From Lachnospiraceae bacterium (GTDB taxonomy: Bacteria > Bacillota > Clostridia > Lachnospirales > Lachnospiraceae), in NCBI GenBank assembly GCA_003862155.1, contig QOUV01000002.1, positions 1 to 64,000 on the forward strand: a DNA stretch of 64,000 nucleotides, written 5' to 3'. This document shows, piece after piece, positions 25,735 to 35,227 of this stretch. The notes beneath the pieces are model-generated. The model searched no databases. It was not told where the DNA came from and saw only the letters and a program-made list of their open reading frames with translations. The translations under genes and the position numbers were made by a program. Within the stretch, counting starts at the first letter, position 1. Each line of letters begins with the position of its first letter.

Positions 25735-27397
25735 CTTCATGACTTTACAGAAAAATATTACGAAGCGCCGCGTCTGGCTGGTTGTGCTGGCGTTTGTGAC
25801 ATATATTCTATATGATGTCTGCGTTTTTCTGCTGAGCTTCAACCAGCTCGGTATTAGAACAAAACTGGCCATAAGTCTTCTTGGAAAAAACGGATTTAAT
25901 CCTCTGATCACTGCTGTAGGATCTGTTCTCCTCGCTATTGAAGGCTTCCGCTGGCTTTCAAACAGGCAGATGATCGATTTTTACGAGAGTCAGCCATTCT
26001 CAAAGAATGCACACTTTTTCGGTGTTTTTGTAAACAGCGCGGTGATACTTTTTCTGTCACATCTGGCAGGAACCGGTCTGGGACTCATCTCAGCAGCGGC
26101 ATTTAAGGCAAGCAGTGCTGCAGTTGTAAAAGATGCATTCTTCTGCTTTGCAATGGATATAACTATTTTTCTGGCGATATTTTCAGTATCGACTCTGGCA
26201 GTGATGCTTACCGGAAATCTGACCGTATCAGTATTCGCGGCGATAGTCCTTCTTTTATATGAGCCGGTTTTCAAGTTCGCATTGAATACATGCTTTACTT
26301 ATATTCCTGCATACGTCGGACCTGGAATCCCATATAACGGTATATTTTCTCCAGTGCTTACGGTGATAAATCATACCGGAGATATTTACAATATAATCTG
26401 CGCAGCAGTGTGCCTTACCCTGGCATTTTTCCTCTACAGGATCAGAAAAAATGAGGACGCTGGAAAAGCTGTTCCATATAAGACAGTAAGGATCATCGTG
26501 AAGATTGCCATCGTTCTTATCGCATCGATGCTTACGGGACTTATGTTTATCTCCGATGACAGCGACAGCCTTCGCTCCGAAGTCATAGCTGTAATTATTT
26601 CAGCCGTAGTCGTAGGAGCTGTTTTGGAGGCCATCTACAATTCTGATGTAAGAAAGGCATTTAAAGGATTTGGCTGCACAGTCCTGGGGGGATTTCTCGC
26701 TATCGCAATCATCATGTCATGCCGCCTGGATTTGTTTGGCTACAGCCGCTGGATTCCGGCAAAGGAGGACGTCGCTTCTGCTTCGATCCTCACAACAGAT
26801 AATGTAAAAGTAAAACTTTCAGACATTGACACAGTAAATGCCCTGCTGAAAGCTGGTGAAGAGAATAAAGATGAAACCGAGAGCATGTTTGAACTGACGA
26901 TTTCCTATCAGATGAAAAACGGCAGGAAAGAAAGGCGGAAAGTATATATTCCAAAGTCTGCAAAGAACCTGATGAAGCGAATCGTCTCATCCGATGACTT
27001 CAAGAAGGGATATTTTAAAGTCTACAATGATGCGGATATTGAGAAAAACTTAAGCAGGGTCTCGATAAGCTACAGGAACTTTGAAGACGGGGCAAAAGAG
27101 CGCTTTGCAAACAGCTCCGATATCTATAATGATCTGAAAGCTGCTTATATCAGGGACATTGCAGATTATGATTTTGATACAGCTGCATATAAGATGGAGA
27201 TTGGTGAGATAAGTATCATCCGCTCTGATGACTCAAAAGAAAGGAATTATTATTATGTGCTCCCTGTGTATAAGTCATTTACAAATACTGTAAAATTCCT
27301 GAAGGCGCACGATATGTACGTATCGCCTGGCAAACTGACGGATGAAACGGGTAATTACGGGCCGTTTTATGTCTTTCCAAAGAAAATCAGCTACTAA
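25706..27397 (+). CDS. ABC transporter permease
   Basis: A ~563-residue membrane protein: about ten hydrophobic segments in the first ~350 residues, then a large soluble C-terminal domain (~350-563) with no recognised motif. I use the ATG at 25706 because GAAGGAG is correctly placed before it; this overlaps the ATPase gene by 29 bases. It forms the membrane half of the GntR-regulated transporter. Its sequence is not close to a named family I can identify. No terminator is evident before truA. Confidence 0.8.
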   Translation: MMSENSSFSNFMTLQKNITKRRVWLVVLAFVTYILYDVCVFLLSFNQLGIRTKLAISLLGKNGFNPLITAVGSVLLAIEGFRWLSNRQMIDFYESQPFSKNAHFFGVFVNSAVILFLSHLAGTGLGLISAAAFKASSAAVVKDAFFCFAMDITIFLAIFSVSTLAVMLTGNLTVSVFAAIVLLLYEPVFKFALNTCFTYIPAYVGPGIPYNGIFSPVLTVINHTGDIYNIICAAVCLTLAFFLYRIRKNEDAGKAVPYKTVRIIVKIAIVLIASMLTGLMFISDDSDSLRSEVIAVIISAVVVGAVLEAIYNSDVRKAFKGFGCTVLGGFLAIAIIMSCRLDLFGYSRWIPAKEDVASASILTTDNVKVKLSDIDTVNALLKAGEENKDETESMFELTISYQMKNGRKERRKVYIPKSAKNLMKRIVSSDDFKKGYFKVYNDADIEKNLSRVSISYRNFEDGAKERFANSSDIYNDLKAAYIRDIADYDFDTAAYKMEIGEISIIRSDDSKERNYYYVLPVYKSFTNTVKFLKAHDMYVSPGKLTDETGNYGPFYVFPKKISY

Positions 27398-27437
27398 TAT
27401 ATTAGCAATGTTTTCTGTTTTCTGTTAAAATGTGATT

Positions 27438-28220
27438 ATGAGTGAGAAAAATTACAAACTGAAAATAGAATACGATGGAACCCGCTACTATGGCTGGGAG
27501 CACCAGCCTGACAGGCCGACTATCCAGGGAAAGATCGAGCGTGTACTCGGATTTATGCTGATGAAAAGAGAGGATATCGAGAGAGAGGGGAGTGACGAGC
27601 CTGCTCAGATCCCTGAAGTGATCGGCGCAGGACGCACGGACGCTGGAGTGCACGCGAGAGGGATGGTCGCATCGGTAAGGCTCGATACGCCGCTCGACTG
27701 CGACGCGATCCGCGATTACTGTAACAGATATCTGCCTGACGATATTGCGATACGGGAAGTCTCAGTCGCATCAGATCGTTTTCACGCGAGGTACAATGCG
27801 GTCGGAAAGACTTACCAGTACACAGCTTTTTATGGCCCGGTGCACCCTGTCTTCAATAGAAAATATTATACGGTTTTAGAGCATGACGTAGATGTTTCTG
27901 CCATGCAGCAGGCTGCCGATGTGCTGAAAGGAGAGCACGATTTCAAGAGCTTTTGCGGCAATTCCCATATGAAAAAATCCACTGTCCGAATGGTTGACAG
28001 GATAGATGTCAGAAGGTCGAAGGGCTATATTTACTTTACACTGCACGGAACGGGATTCCTTCAGAATATGGTCCGCATAATTGTCGGGACCCTGCTTCTT
28101 GTCGGTGAGGGTAAGCTTAAAGTCTCAGATGTAGAGGATATTCTTGAGGCCAGGGACAGGAAATCTGCCGGACCGACTGCTCCGGCTAAGGGACTTACGC
28201 TTATCAGCGTAGACTACTGA
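27438..28220 (+). CDS. truA: tRNA pseudouridine synthase A
   Basis: Modifies U38-40 of tRNA anticodon stems. YKLKIEYDGTRYYGWEHQ opens the fold and GAGRTDAGVHARG carries the catalytic aspartate (~65); GTGFLQNMVRIIVGTLLLVG is the conserved C-terminal block. Length (~260) is typical, with a small insertion after VLGFM. There is no Shine-Dalgarno before either candidate start (GTG 27432 or ATG 27438). A TAAAAT hexamer ends just 6 bases upstream, so the mRNA may be leaderless or nearly so. Confidence 0.93.
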   Translation: MSEKNYKLKIEYDGTRYYGWEHQPDRPTIQGKIERVLGFMLMKREDIEREGSDEPAQIPEVIGAGRTDAGVHARGMVASVRLDTPLDCDAIRDYCNRYLPDDIAIREVSVASDRFHARYNAVGKTYQYTAFYGPVHPVFNRKYYTVLEHDVDVSAMQQAADVLKGEHDFKSFCGNSHMKKSTVRMVDRIDVRRSKGYIYFTLHGTGFLQNMVRIIVGTLLLVGEGKLKVSDVEDILEARDRKSAGPTAPAKGLTLISVDY

Positions 28221-28246
28221 AAGAGATAAATTTATTAGAAAATTCA

Positions 28247-28274
28247 TTGTATTTTTCTACATGTGTGATATTAT
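28247..28274 (+). promoter_or_regulatory. promoter of the chemoreceptor gene
   Basis: TTGTAT (28247-28252), 16-base spacer, TATTAT (28269-28274), about 60 bases ahead of the ATG. Confidence 0.5.
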
Positions 28275-28334
28275 ATCTCTGACTGGTTAATTTTGTAATG
28301 AAATATTTTCACATAAACCTTCAGGAGGAATTGC

Positions 28335-30362
28335 ATGAAAGGAAAAAAACAATCAGAGAAAGTTACTGCAGTAAGTAAGAAAGTGCTTTCGAGGATGCTG
28401 CCGATCTTCATACTTGATATCGCAGTCATCGTCACAGTTATTTTCTTTTTTGGCGGAAGAGTAATCAGAAACATGCTCTACACATCACTTGAGAGCGAGG
28501 CTTCCGACGACGCAGGTACTGTAAACAGAGAGCTGAATGCCACTTTCTACTATCTGAATGGTATAGCAGATACCATTGAGAATGTGGAATGGAAGGACGA
28601 TAAGGAGATCACGACTTATCTCGGTACTACGATGAAGAGATACCCGCTGATTCCGACTGGAGCTTATCTGGGACTTTCCGATAAGAAGTATCTGGATCCT
28701 TCAGGATGGAATCCGGGCAAAGACTACGATGTTACGACTATGTCGTGGTACAAGCAGGGCATGTCCTATAATAACAAGTACTTCTATTATTCTGGAGAGC
28801 CTTACTTTGATGATGACACCAAAAAGCTCTGCACTACAGTTATCAGACATGTCCATCTAAAGGATGGCAGAGAGGGCGTTTTCGCCTGCGATCTGATGAT
28901 TGAGTCTATCCAGAAGTCTCTTAAGAAGATAACATTCTACAATACCGGGCATGTCATGATGGTGACGAAGAAGGGCATGATTCTGGCAAATCCTACAGAC
29001 AGCCTGAACGGAAAGACTTTAACCAAGTCGAATGATCCGCTTTTTAAAGCACTTTCCAAGTCATCTAATCATAAGAATGGTCAGGTGACTACCATCTCTA
29101 CCAGCCGGGGCACATATTATACTGTATCTGAAAATATCAGCGGTACAGACTGGGATGTCGTTATCTATGCTGACCGGGCCAGCGTCTTAAGCGATATTAT
29201 CTATATGATAATCATTGTTCTTGTTTTAGGAATTATCGCTGTTGTAGTATATATTATTGTTATGATGTATCTTCTGAAGAAGTATATCAGAAAGCCTGTC
29301 GAGAGCCTTACTGATAACATCGGACATATTGCCCAGGGCGATTTCACTGTAGATATCGAGACGAAGGGCAACGACGAGATTGCCTATATGAACCGCTCTA
29401 TGGACGACTTTATAGGCGGTATGAGAGGTTCGATAAGTAACCTAAAGGATGTGGCCGAGAAGCTTATCAGAGATTCGAAGACGACTCAGGATGCTGCAGA
29501 GAGCCTTGAGAAGGCTGCTGATGAGCAGTCGATCTCGATGGATCAGATCCGTGAGAACACCAAGAACATGGCAGACGCTGTTACAGATGTCGCACAGAAT
29601 GCCACGACACTTGCACAGACTGTATCTGATCTCGTTACCAGTGAGAATCAGGTAGAGGAAGTCATGAAGGCCCTCGTTGATAAGGCTAATGATGGCCAGA
29701 CAGATATGAGCGCTGTCGCTGACAACATGGATAACATCGTCGTATCGATGAACGAGATGGACGACGCTGTTAAGTCAGTTGATCAGGCTGCCGACGAGAT
29801 CACGAAGATCGTAGACCTTATCGATGAGATTTCTGATCAGACAGAGCTCCTCTCACTGAATGCTTCAATCGAAGCAGCCAGAGCCGGAGAGGCCGGCAAG
29901 GGATTCGCAGTCGTTGCTTCCGAGATCGGTGGTCTCGCTACGAATTCAGCAGAGGATACGAAGAAGATTTCAGATATCGTCGCAAAGATGTCAAAGCGTG
30001 TTAAGGACCTTTCAGCCAAGGCTCAGGCCAATACACAGCTTATTAACGACAGTGCATCTTCTGTAAGCACTGCCGCTGAGACATTCAAATCGATCACAGA
30101 GGAAGTTCACAAGGCAACGAATACCCTCTCTTCTATGACCGATATGATGGGCAAGGTAAACGATGTTGCATCTACTATGGCTTCTGCTTCTGAGGAGCAG
30201 TCAGCTACGACTCAGGAGATTGCCGCTACTGTCGAGACAGTCGCTGAGAATGCGAAGGGCGTTGCCGAGTCCAGTAAGGATGTATTCGGAGCTTCGTCAT
30301 CTGTATCGGATGCCGCCGATTCCATCAACGGCGATCTGAACCGTTTCACGATCCAGAAGTGA
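28335..30362 (+). CDS. methyl-accepting chemotaxis protein
   Basis: A 675-residue membrane chemoreceptor. TM1 is at ~16-42; a ~240-residue extracellular dCache-like sensor follows ([17 protein letters not shown] and the second lobe ending in [12 protein letters not shown]); TM2 is at ~285-312, then a HAMP domain (~313-365). The signalling domain contains the invariant hairpin tip [20 protein letters not shown] (~500). CAGGAGGAATTGC precedes the ATG, and it has its own promoter and terminator. The ligand is unknown; dCache sensors often bind amino acids or organic acids. Confidence 0.95.
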   Translation: MKGKKQSEKVTAVSKKVLSRMLPIFILDIAVIVTVIFFFGGRVIRNMLYTSLESEASDDAGTVNRELNATFYYLNGIADTIENVEWKDDKEITTYLGTTMKRYPLIPTGAYLGLSDKKYLDPSGWNPGKDYDVTTMSWYKQGMSYNNKYFYYSGEPYFDDDTKKLCTTVIRHVHLKDGREGVFACDLMIESIQKSLKKITFYNTGHVMMVTKKGMILANPTDSLNGKTLTKSNDPLFKALSKSSNHKNGQVTTISTSRGTYYTVSENISGTDWDVVIYADRASVLSDIIYMIIIVLVLGIIAVVVYIIVMMYLLKKYIRKPVESLTDNIGHIAQGDFTVDIETKGNDEIAYMNRSMDDFIGGMRGSISNLKDVAEKLIRDSKTTQDAAESLEKAADEQSISMDQIRENTKNMADAVTDVAQNATTLAQTVSDLVTSENQVEEVMKALVDKANDGQTDMSAVADNMDNIVVSMNEMDDAVKSVDQAADEITKIVDLIDEISDQTELLSLNASIEAARAGEAGKGFAVVASEIGGLATNSAEDTKKISDIVAKMSKRVKDLSAKAQANTQLINDSASSVSTAAETFKSITEEVHKATNTLSSMTDMMGKVNDVASTMASASEEQSATTQEIAATVETVAENAKGVAESSKDVFGASSSVSDAADSINGDLNRFTIQK

Positions 30363-30381
30363 TTTCTATAATCTGAAATTT

Positions 30382-30422
30382 ACGGTACCGTTTCTATTTA
30401 TTAGAGACGGTGCCGTTTTTTT
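30382..30422 (+). terminator. terminator after the chemoreceptor gene
   Basis: A 14-bp stem with GU pairs (30382-30395 with 30403-30416) and a 7-base loop, followed by a T run. Confidence 0.88.
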
Positions 30423-30493
30423 ATATGTTTTGAAAAAATTTAATATTGCAAAAAATACCTATAAATGCCACAATATACCTCGGAGGTCTCACA

Positions 30494-31552
30494 ATGAAAA
30501 AAGCTGCCATCTGCATTTGCAACTACAACAAGCGGGACATGATCGGAGCCTGCCTTCAGGCAGTTTCCGAGCAGAAGTTTTCAGATTTCGATGTTTATGT
30601 CTGTGATAACCATTCAACTGACGACTCTGTCACAGTGATAGAGCAGTTTATCAAAAAGCATCCTGAGATGAATACGAGGCTTCTTGTCACGGACGAAAAC
30701 CTCGGTGGAGCCGGAGGCTTTGATACGGCGCTTCGTGCGGCGCTGGATGCTGATGAAGAATACGAGTATCTGATGTGCGTCGATAACGACTGCCTGCTCG
30801 ATGAAAACTGTGTTGGAGAGCTGGCGGACCATCTCGATAAAAATCCTTCGAGTGGAATGGCAGCATCCAAGATCTACTTTCTCGATAATCCGGATCTGAT
30901 CCAGTGCTATGGGCTTGACATCAGCTACAAACTCTGTGGAACGGTCTCTCGGTACTTTGGAAAGCCGGAGGATGGTACGTCACCTGAAGTAGTCTATTCC
31001 GATGCGGCGCCGGCCTGTGCCCTTATGATAAGGACTTCTCTTGCAGAAAAGATTGGGCTTCTGCCGGAGGAGAACTACATCTACTGGGACGATACGACCT
31101 GGTGTTACCGCGTCAGGAAAGCGGGATATAAAGTTGCAAATGTAGGAGCTGCAATGGCACTGCACGGACTCGGGCAGAGGGCAGAAGTAAAAAATACCTT
31201 CGGGACTTATTACGCCTGGAGAAATACGATCAGATATTTTCTTCAGACTACGCCTGACGATATTTTTTCAGAGGTAGCGATAAAAATTCTGACAGACGTC
31301 TATCTCGAGGCCTGCGGCGACTACGAAAGCGGGAGGCCAGAGAGGTGCGCGGCTGTAATGGCGGCTTTAGACGACGCAGTCCACGGAGTGTGCGGGAAAG
31401 CCAGAGAGGGTATCATCAGAGATGTTTCACCATCTGACCAGGATATCTCATACGAGACTGTCGACTCACTGCCTGAAAAATACCGCGCCGGAGCTGAGAT
31501 CTTCTTGTACACACACTACGGACTATTTTTACATGGAAGGAGCTTACAGTGA
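30494..31552 (+). CDS. family 2 glycosyltransferase
   Basis: A 352-residue GT-A fold enzyme: AAICICNYNKRDMIGACL and VYVCDNHSTDDS at the start, MCVDNDCLLDENC (DxD-type metal site, ~95), then NYIYWDDTTWCYRVRKAGY (~200), like rhamnosyl- and galactofuranosyl-transferases. There are no transmembrane segments. The ATG at 30494 is preceded by CGGAGGTCTCACA; an earlier in-frame ATG has no RBS. Its TGA overlaps the GTG start of the PFK gene, so the two are coupled, an odd functional pairing. Donor and acceptor are unknown. Confidence 0.85.
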   Translation: MKKAAICICNYNKRDMIGACLQAVSEQKFSDFDVYVCDNHSTDDSVTVIEQFIKKHPEMNTRLLVTDENLGGAGGFDTALRAALDADEEYEYLMCVDNDCLLDENCVGELADHLDKNPSSGMAASKIYFLDNPDLIQCYGLDISYKLCGTVSRYFGKPEDGTSPEVVYSDAAPACALMIRTSLAEKIGLLPEENYIYWDDTTWCYRVRKAGYKVANVGAAMALHGLGQRAEVKNTFGTYYAWRNTIRYFLQTTPDDIFSEVAIKILTDVYLEACGDYESGRPERCAAVMAALDDAVHGVCGKAREGIIRDVSPSDQDISYETVDSLPEKYRAGAEIFLYTHYGLFLHGRSLQ

Positions 31553-32787
31553 AGAACTGTATCGTAATTCAGTCGGGAGGCCCAACTGCGGCCATCAATG
31601 CGTCACTGGCAGGTGTCATCAAAAGGGCATCGGAAGCCGGTTATGATCACATCTACGGAGGCATCAACGGAATTGTCGGTGTACTTTCACAGAAAGTCAT
31701 GGACCTGACTGAAAAAATGGCCGAAGACCCTGATTTTATAGAGAAGCTCTACAGGACACCTGCGATGTACCTGGGTTCGTGCCGGCTCAGACTCCCGGAC
31801 CCGAATGTTGAGCCGGCTATCTACGACGCGCTCTACAGTCATTTTAAGAGACTTGACATTGATACGTTTTTTGGCATCGGCGGAAATGACTCGATGGACA
31901 CGGTCATGAAGCTGGCCAGCTATTTCAAGAAAAAGGGCTCTTCTATAAAGGTTATCGGTGTTCCGAAGACCATCGACAACGATCTTCTCTACACCGACCA
32001 CACTCCGGGCTTTGGCTCGGCTGCAAAGTATGTGGCAACGACTATTCGTGAGATGGCATACGATACGATGATCTATCCGGTCAAGAGTATAACGATCGCC
32101 GAGATCATGGGGCGCGACAGCGGCTGGCTTACGGCTGCATCCGCACTTGCGAGGACTAAGGACTTAAATGCACCTCAGCTTATCTATCTGCCTGAAGTCC
32201 TTTTCTCTGTAAAGGAATGCATTGAAGATACCAAAATGCTTTTAAAGAATAGAAATTCAGTACTGATCGCTGTATCAGAGGGCATCAGGGATACTGACGG
32301 AGACTACATCTCTGCGTCCGCTCTTGAGAAGGATGACAAATTTGGCCACGCCCAGCTCTCGGGAGCCGGGAAAGCATTAGAGCACATCTTAGGACAGGCT
32401 CTTGGCTTTAAGATCAGAAGTGTTGAGCTCAACATTCCGCAGAGATGTGCCACACACCTCGCCTCAAAGACGGATCTCGATGAAGCCTTTGGACTCGGGA
32501 GCGCCGCAGTCTGCCTTGCAGAAGAGGGTAAGACCGGTCTTATGACGACTATCCAAAGGGATGACAGTGAAAATTATCATGTTACCTACGGTTCTGTCCC
32601 TGTATATGAAGTCGCCAATGGTGTGAAAAAGGTTCCGAGGGACTTTATCAATGAACGCGGTAACGATGTGACTGAAAAGATGATAGATTATCTGAAACCA
32701 CTGATAAAAGGCGAGGTTGACATGTCTTACAACGACGGCCTGCCGGAATTTCTTCCGGTCGGACACCTGACGAGTACTATTGATTGA
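31549..32787 (+). CDS. pyrophosphate-type 6-phosphofructokinase
   Basis: A 412-residue phosphofructokinase-family enzyme interconverting fructose 6-phosphate and fructose 1,6-bisphosphate in glycolysis. QSGGPTAAINASLAGV opens the chain. GIGGNDSMD (~109) has Asp where ATP enzymes have Gly, and GVPKTIDNDL (~137) has Lys where ATP enzymes have Gly; both residues are associated with PPi use. IMGRDSGWLT is the sugar-binding motif. The start is GTG with GGAAGGAG upstream, overlapping the glycosyltransferase stop. It converges with the AP2-type gene, overlapping it by 11 bases. Confidence 0.88.
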   Translation: MKNCIVIQSGGPTAAINASLAGVIKRASEAGYDHIYGGINGIVGVLSQKVMDLTEKMAEDPDFIEKLYRTPAMYLGSCRLRLPDPNVEPAIYDALYSHFKRLDIDTFFGIGGNDSMDTVMKLASYFKKKGSSIKVIGVPKTIDNDLLYTDHTPGFGSAAKYVATTIREMAYDTMIYPVKSITIAEIMGRDSGWLTAASALARTKDLNAPQLIYLPEVLFSVKECIEDTKMLLKNRNSVLIAVSEGIRDTDGDYISASALEKDDKFGHAQLSGAGKALEHILGQALGFKIRSVELNIPQRCATHLASKTDLDEAFGLGSAAVCLAEEGKTGLMTTIQRDDSENYHVTYGSVPVYEVANGVKKVPRDFINERGNDVTEKMIDYLKPLIKGEVDMSYNDGLPEFLPVGHLTSTID

Positions 32788-33577
32788 CGGCATTTACAGC
32801 TGTTTTCAGACTGTCAGGAAGCGTGGTAGCTTTATACAGTTTCTGGTACTGGTTTACACTTAAATCAACCACATAATTTTTGACAAAATTCTTCTCTAAG
32901 CCGTGTGACAGACAGTAGTCCACGGCTTTGTTGTATGCCACGGCCGCTTCATTTACCGAGCGGTAGAGCCCGATTCTGATATAGCCGTTAATGTGGATCT
33001 TCGCTTCGTAGCGGATCATTCCGCTGTTGTCGAGCTGCCTGACGCCGTTGTAGGGATTTATGACTATGACATTTTCGTACCTGAGATCGCATGGGTCGCC
33101 GTTCGCAAAGTCGTAGTCAATGCCTTTGACGCCGAAGCTTCTGATCCCGTATCTCGAGAGCACGGAATACTGCGAGCCGTAGTCGTTTACATAGAGATGG
33201 CCGCCGTGTGTCAGGATGCGGTGCGTAGAATAGTAGAAGAGATCGTCGTTGTCGAATTTCAGGATATTTTTCTGATCTAAAAAATAGATAAAATAGCCCT
33301 GCATAAGGTAGATAGGAGTCTTGATATATACATGGTTGTCCCTGTGGTTTAAGATAGAGACGGCTTTGTTAAATGCGACCTGTGTTATGAAATTCCGGAA
33401 ATTCCAGATAGTGATCTTCCTGTCGCTGTAGAGGCGTTCGGCCTCGGAGACGGCCGTCTCTGCCGATTTTTCATCGGAGTAGCTGCCGACAGCTATGTGT
33501 CTGCTGTCGTGGTAGAAACTGGCCCTAAAACTTGTGGTGCCGTCTTTTAATGCAGTTTTGTATATACCATAGGACAT
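32777..33577 (-). CDS. AP2/HNH-homing-endonuclease-derived protein
   Basis: A 266-residue protein I read as AP2-like, degenerate HNH, AP2-like. Residues ~16-48 (FRASFYHDSRHIAVGSY, then DEKSAETAVSEA) and ~189-222 (YEAKIHINGYIRIGLYRS, then NEAAVAYNKA) fit the AP2 DNA-binding pattern. Residues ~112-172 resemble an HNH core: IDYDFANGDPCDLRYENV aligns with the usual D-H...NG-P-D-R-x-E-N, but the His is Tyr (155), so cleavage is unlikely. It may be a DNA-binding regulator derived from a homing endonuclease. The ATG has no clear Shine-Dalgarno. It stands alone, with no intron or split gene nearby. Confidence 0.65.
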   Translation of the reverse strand: MSYGIYKTALKDGTTSFRASFYHDSRHIAVGSYSDEKSAETAVSEAERLYSDRKITIWNFRNFITQVAFNKAVSILNHRDNHVYIKTPIYLMQGYFIYFLDQKNILKFDNDDLFYYSTHRILTHGGHLYVNDYGSQYSVLSRYGIRSFGVKGIDYDFANGDPCDLRYENVIVINPYNGVRQLDNSGMIRYEAKIHINGYIRIGLYRSVNEAAVAYNKAVDYCLSHGLEKNFVKNYVVDLSVNQYQKLYKATTLPDSLKTAVNAVNQ

Positions 33578-33596
33578 GGTTTAATTTTATCATATA

Positions 33597-33625
33597 TTGA
33601 CGAAAAAGGGCATTTTATTTATAAT
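33597..33625 (+). promoter_or_regulatory. promoter of thrC
   Basis: TTGACG (33597-33602), 17-base spacer, TATAAT (33620-33625), 55 bases before the ATG. Confidence 0.75.
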
Positions 33626-33679
33626 AAAACCGTTCGTGTGTTGCGGACAGTTGTTTTTGCACAAAGGAGAAGGAAAAAG

Positions 33680-35167
33680 ATGAGCGTAGAATACGTTAGC
33701 ACGAGAGATAAGAGTGACAGGGTCACTGCATCCCAGGCCGTACTGCAGGGCCTGGCGCCGGACGGCGGTCTCTACGTCCCGACTGAGATACCGAAGCTCG
33801 ACAAGTCATTTGAAGAGCTTTCCGAGATGGATTACAAGCAGGTGGCTTACGAGGTCATGAAGCTGATGCTCTCGGATTACACCGAAGAGGAGTTAAAGCA
33901 CTGCATCGATGCAGCCTATGACTCGAAGTTCGATACCGCTGAGATCGCTCCGTTGACTTTTGCGGACGGGGCTTATTACCTGGAGCTCTTCCACGGTAAG
34001 ACCATTGCTTTTAAGGATATGGCACTTTCTATCCTGCCGCATCTGATGACAACAGCAGCGAAGAAGAACGATATCAAGAACGAGATCGTTATACTTACCG
34101 CTACTTCAGGCGATACAGGAAAGGCTGCGCTCGCTGGATTTGCAGATGTTCCGGGAACGAAGATCATCGTATTCTTCCCGAAGGACGGTGTCTCTGATAT
34201 CCAGAAGAAGCAGATGGTGACACAGAAGGGCGACAACACCTTCGTAGTCGGGATCAATGGAAACTTTGACGAGGCCCAGACAGGCGTGAAGAAGATGTTC
34301 GGAGATGAGGCTCTTGAAAAAGAGCTCGCAGATCACGGTTTCAAGTTCTCATCTGCCAACTCTATAAATATCGGACGCCTGGTTCCACAGATCGTCTACT
34401 ACGTTTACGCATATACCCGCCTTATTAAAGAGGGCAGGATCTCTTCGGGAGATAAGATCAACGTTACTGTCCCGACCGGAAATTTTGGCAACATCCTGGC
34501 GTGCTACTATGGCAAGCAGATGGGGCTTCCTGTCGATAAGCTGATCTGTGCCTCGAATGAGAACAAGGTCCTCTACGATTTCTTCAGCACTGGTACATAC
34601 GACAGGAACAGGGAGTTTCATGTCACAAGCTCGCCTTCGATGGATATTCTGATCTCATCGAATCTTGAGAGACTTATTTACAGGATCGCCGGGTGTGACG
34701 ACATCAGGGATTCCGAGTTCATGAAGGAGCTCAGAGAAGACGGCAGATATACGATCACACCTGAGATGAGAGAGAACCTCTCCGACTTCTATGGAAATTT
34801 TGCAGACCAGAAGGAGACAAGCGCAGAGATCAAGAGGCTCTACGACGACACTGGGTATGTCATCGATCCGCACACGGCAGTTGCGAGTGCTGTATATCAG
34901 AAATATTTAAAGGAGACAGGCGATGACAAGCCGGTAGTGATCGCATCGACTGCAAGCCCGTACAAATTTACAAGGACTGTAATGACAGCCATTGGACAGG
35001 ATGACAGGAACAAGACCGATCTTGAGCTGACAGATGACCTTTCGAAAGTATCCTCGACTAAGATCCCGCCAGCTATCGAAGAGATAAAGACTGCTCCGAT
35101 CCGCCACAAGACCACCTGCGAGGTATCTGAGATGCCGACAGAGGTCAAGAAGTTCCTCGGATTCTGA
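33680..35167 (+). CDS. thrC: threonine synthase
   Basis: PLP-dependent enzyme making threonine from O-phosphohomoserine in the cytosol. YVSTRDKSDRVTASQAVLQG is the family N-terminus, AFKDMALSI (~113) carries the PLP lysine, and ATSGDTGKAALAG (~140) is the phosphate-binding loop. It is 495 residues from the ATG at 33680, which has AAAGGAGAAGG upstream. It is monocistronic, with its own promoter and a palindromic terminator. No leader peptide or riboswitch is seen. Confidence 0.96.
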   Translation: MSVEYVSTRDKSDRVTASQAVLQGLAPDGGLYVPTEIPKLDKSFEELSEMDYKQVAYEVMKLMLSDYTEEELKHCIDAAYDSKFDTAEIAPLTFADGAYYLELFHGKTIAFKDMALSILPHLMTTAAKKNDIKNEIVILTATSGDTGKAALAGFADVPGTKIIVFFPKDGVSDIQKKQMVTQKGDNTFVVGINGNFDEAQTGVKKMFGDEALEKELADHGFKFSSANSINIGRLVPQIVYYVYAYTRLIKEGRISSGDKINVTVPTGNFGNILACYYGKQMGLPVDKLICASNENKVLYDFFSTGTYDRNREFHVTSSPSMDILISSNLERLIYRIAGCDDIRDSEFMKELREDGRYTITPEMRENLSDFYGNFADQKETSAEIKRLYDDTGYVIDPHTAVASAVYQKYLKETGDDKPVVIASTASPYKFTRTVMTAIGQDDRNKTDLELTDDLSKVSSTKIPPAIEEIKTAPIRHKTTCEVSEMPTEVKKFLGF

Positions 35168-35189
35168 ATGAACTGAACTTTATTTAAGC

Positions 35190-35227
35190 AAAAAAAGCCA
35201 CCGGGTTTTAAAACCCGGTGGCGATTT
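35190..35227. terminator. bidirectional terminator between thrC and the CheX-like gene
   Basis: A perfect 26-base palindrome, GCCACCGGGTTTT/AAAACCCGGTGGC (35197-35222), with an A run left and T-rich sequence right; it serves both convergent genes. Confidence 0.88.
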
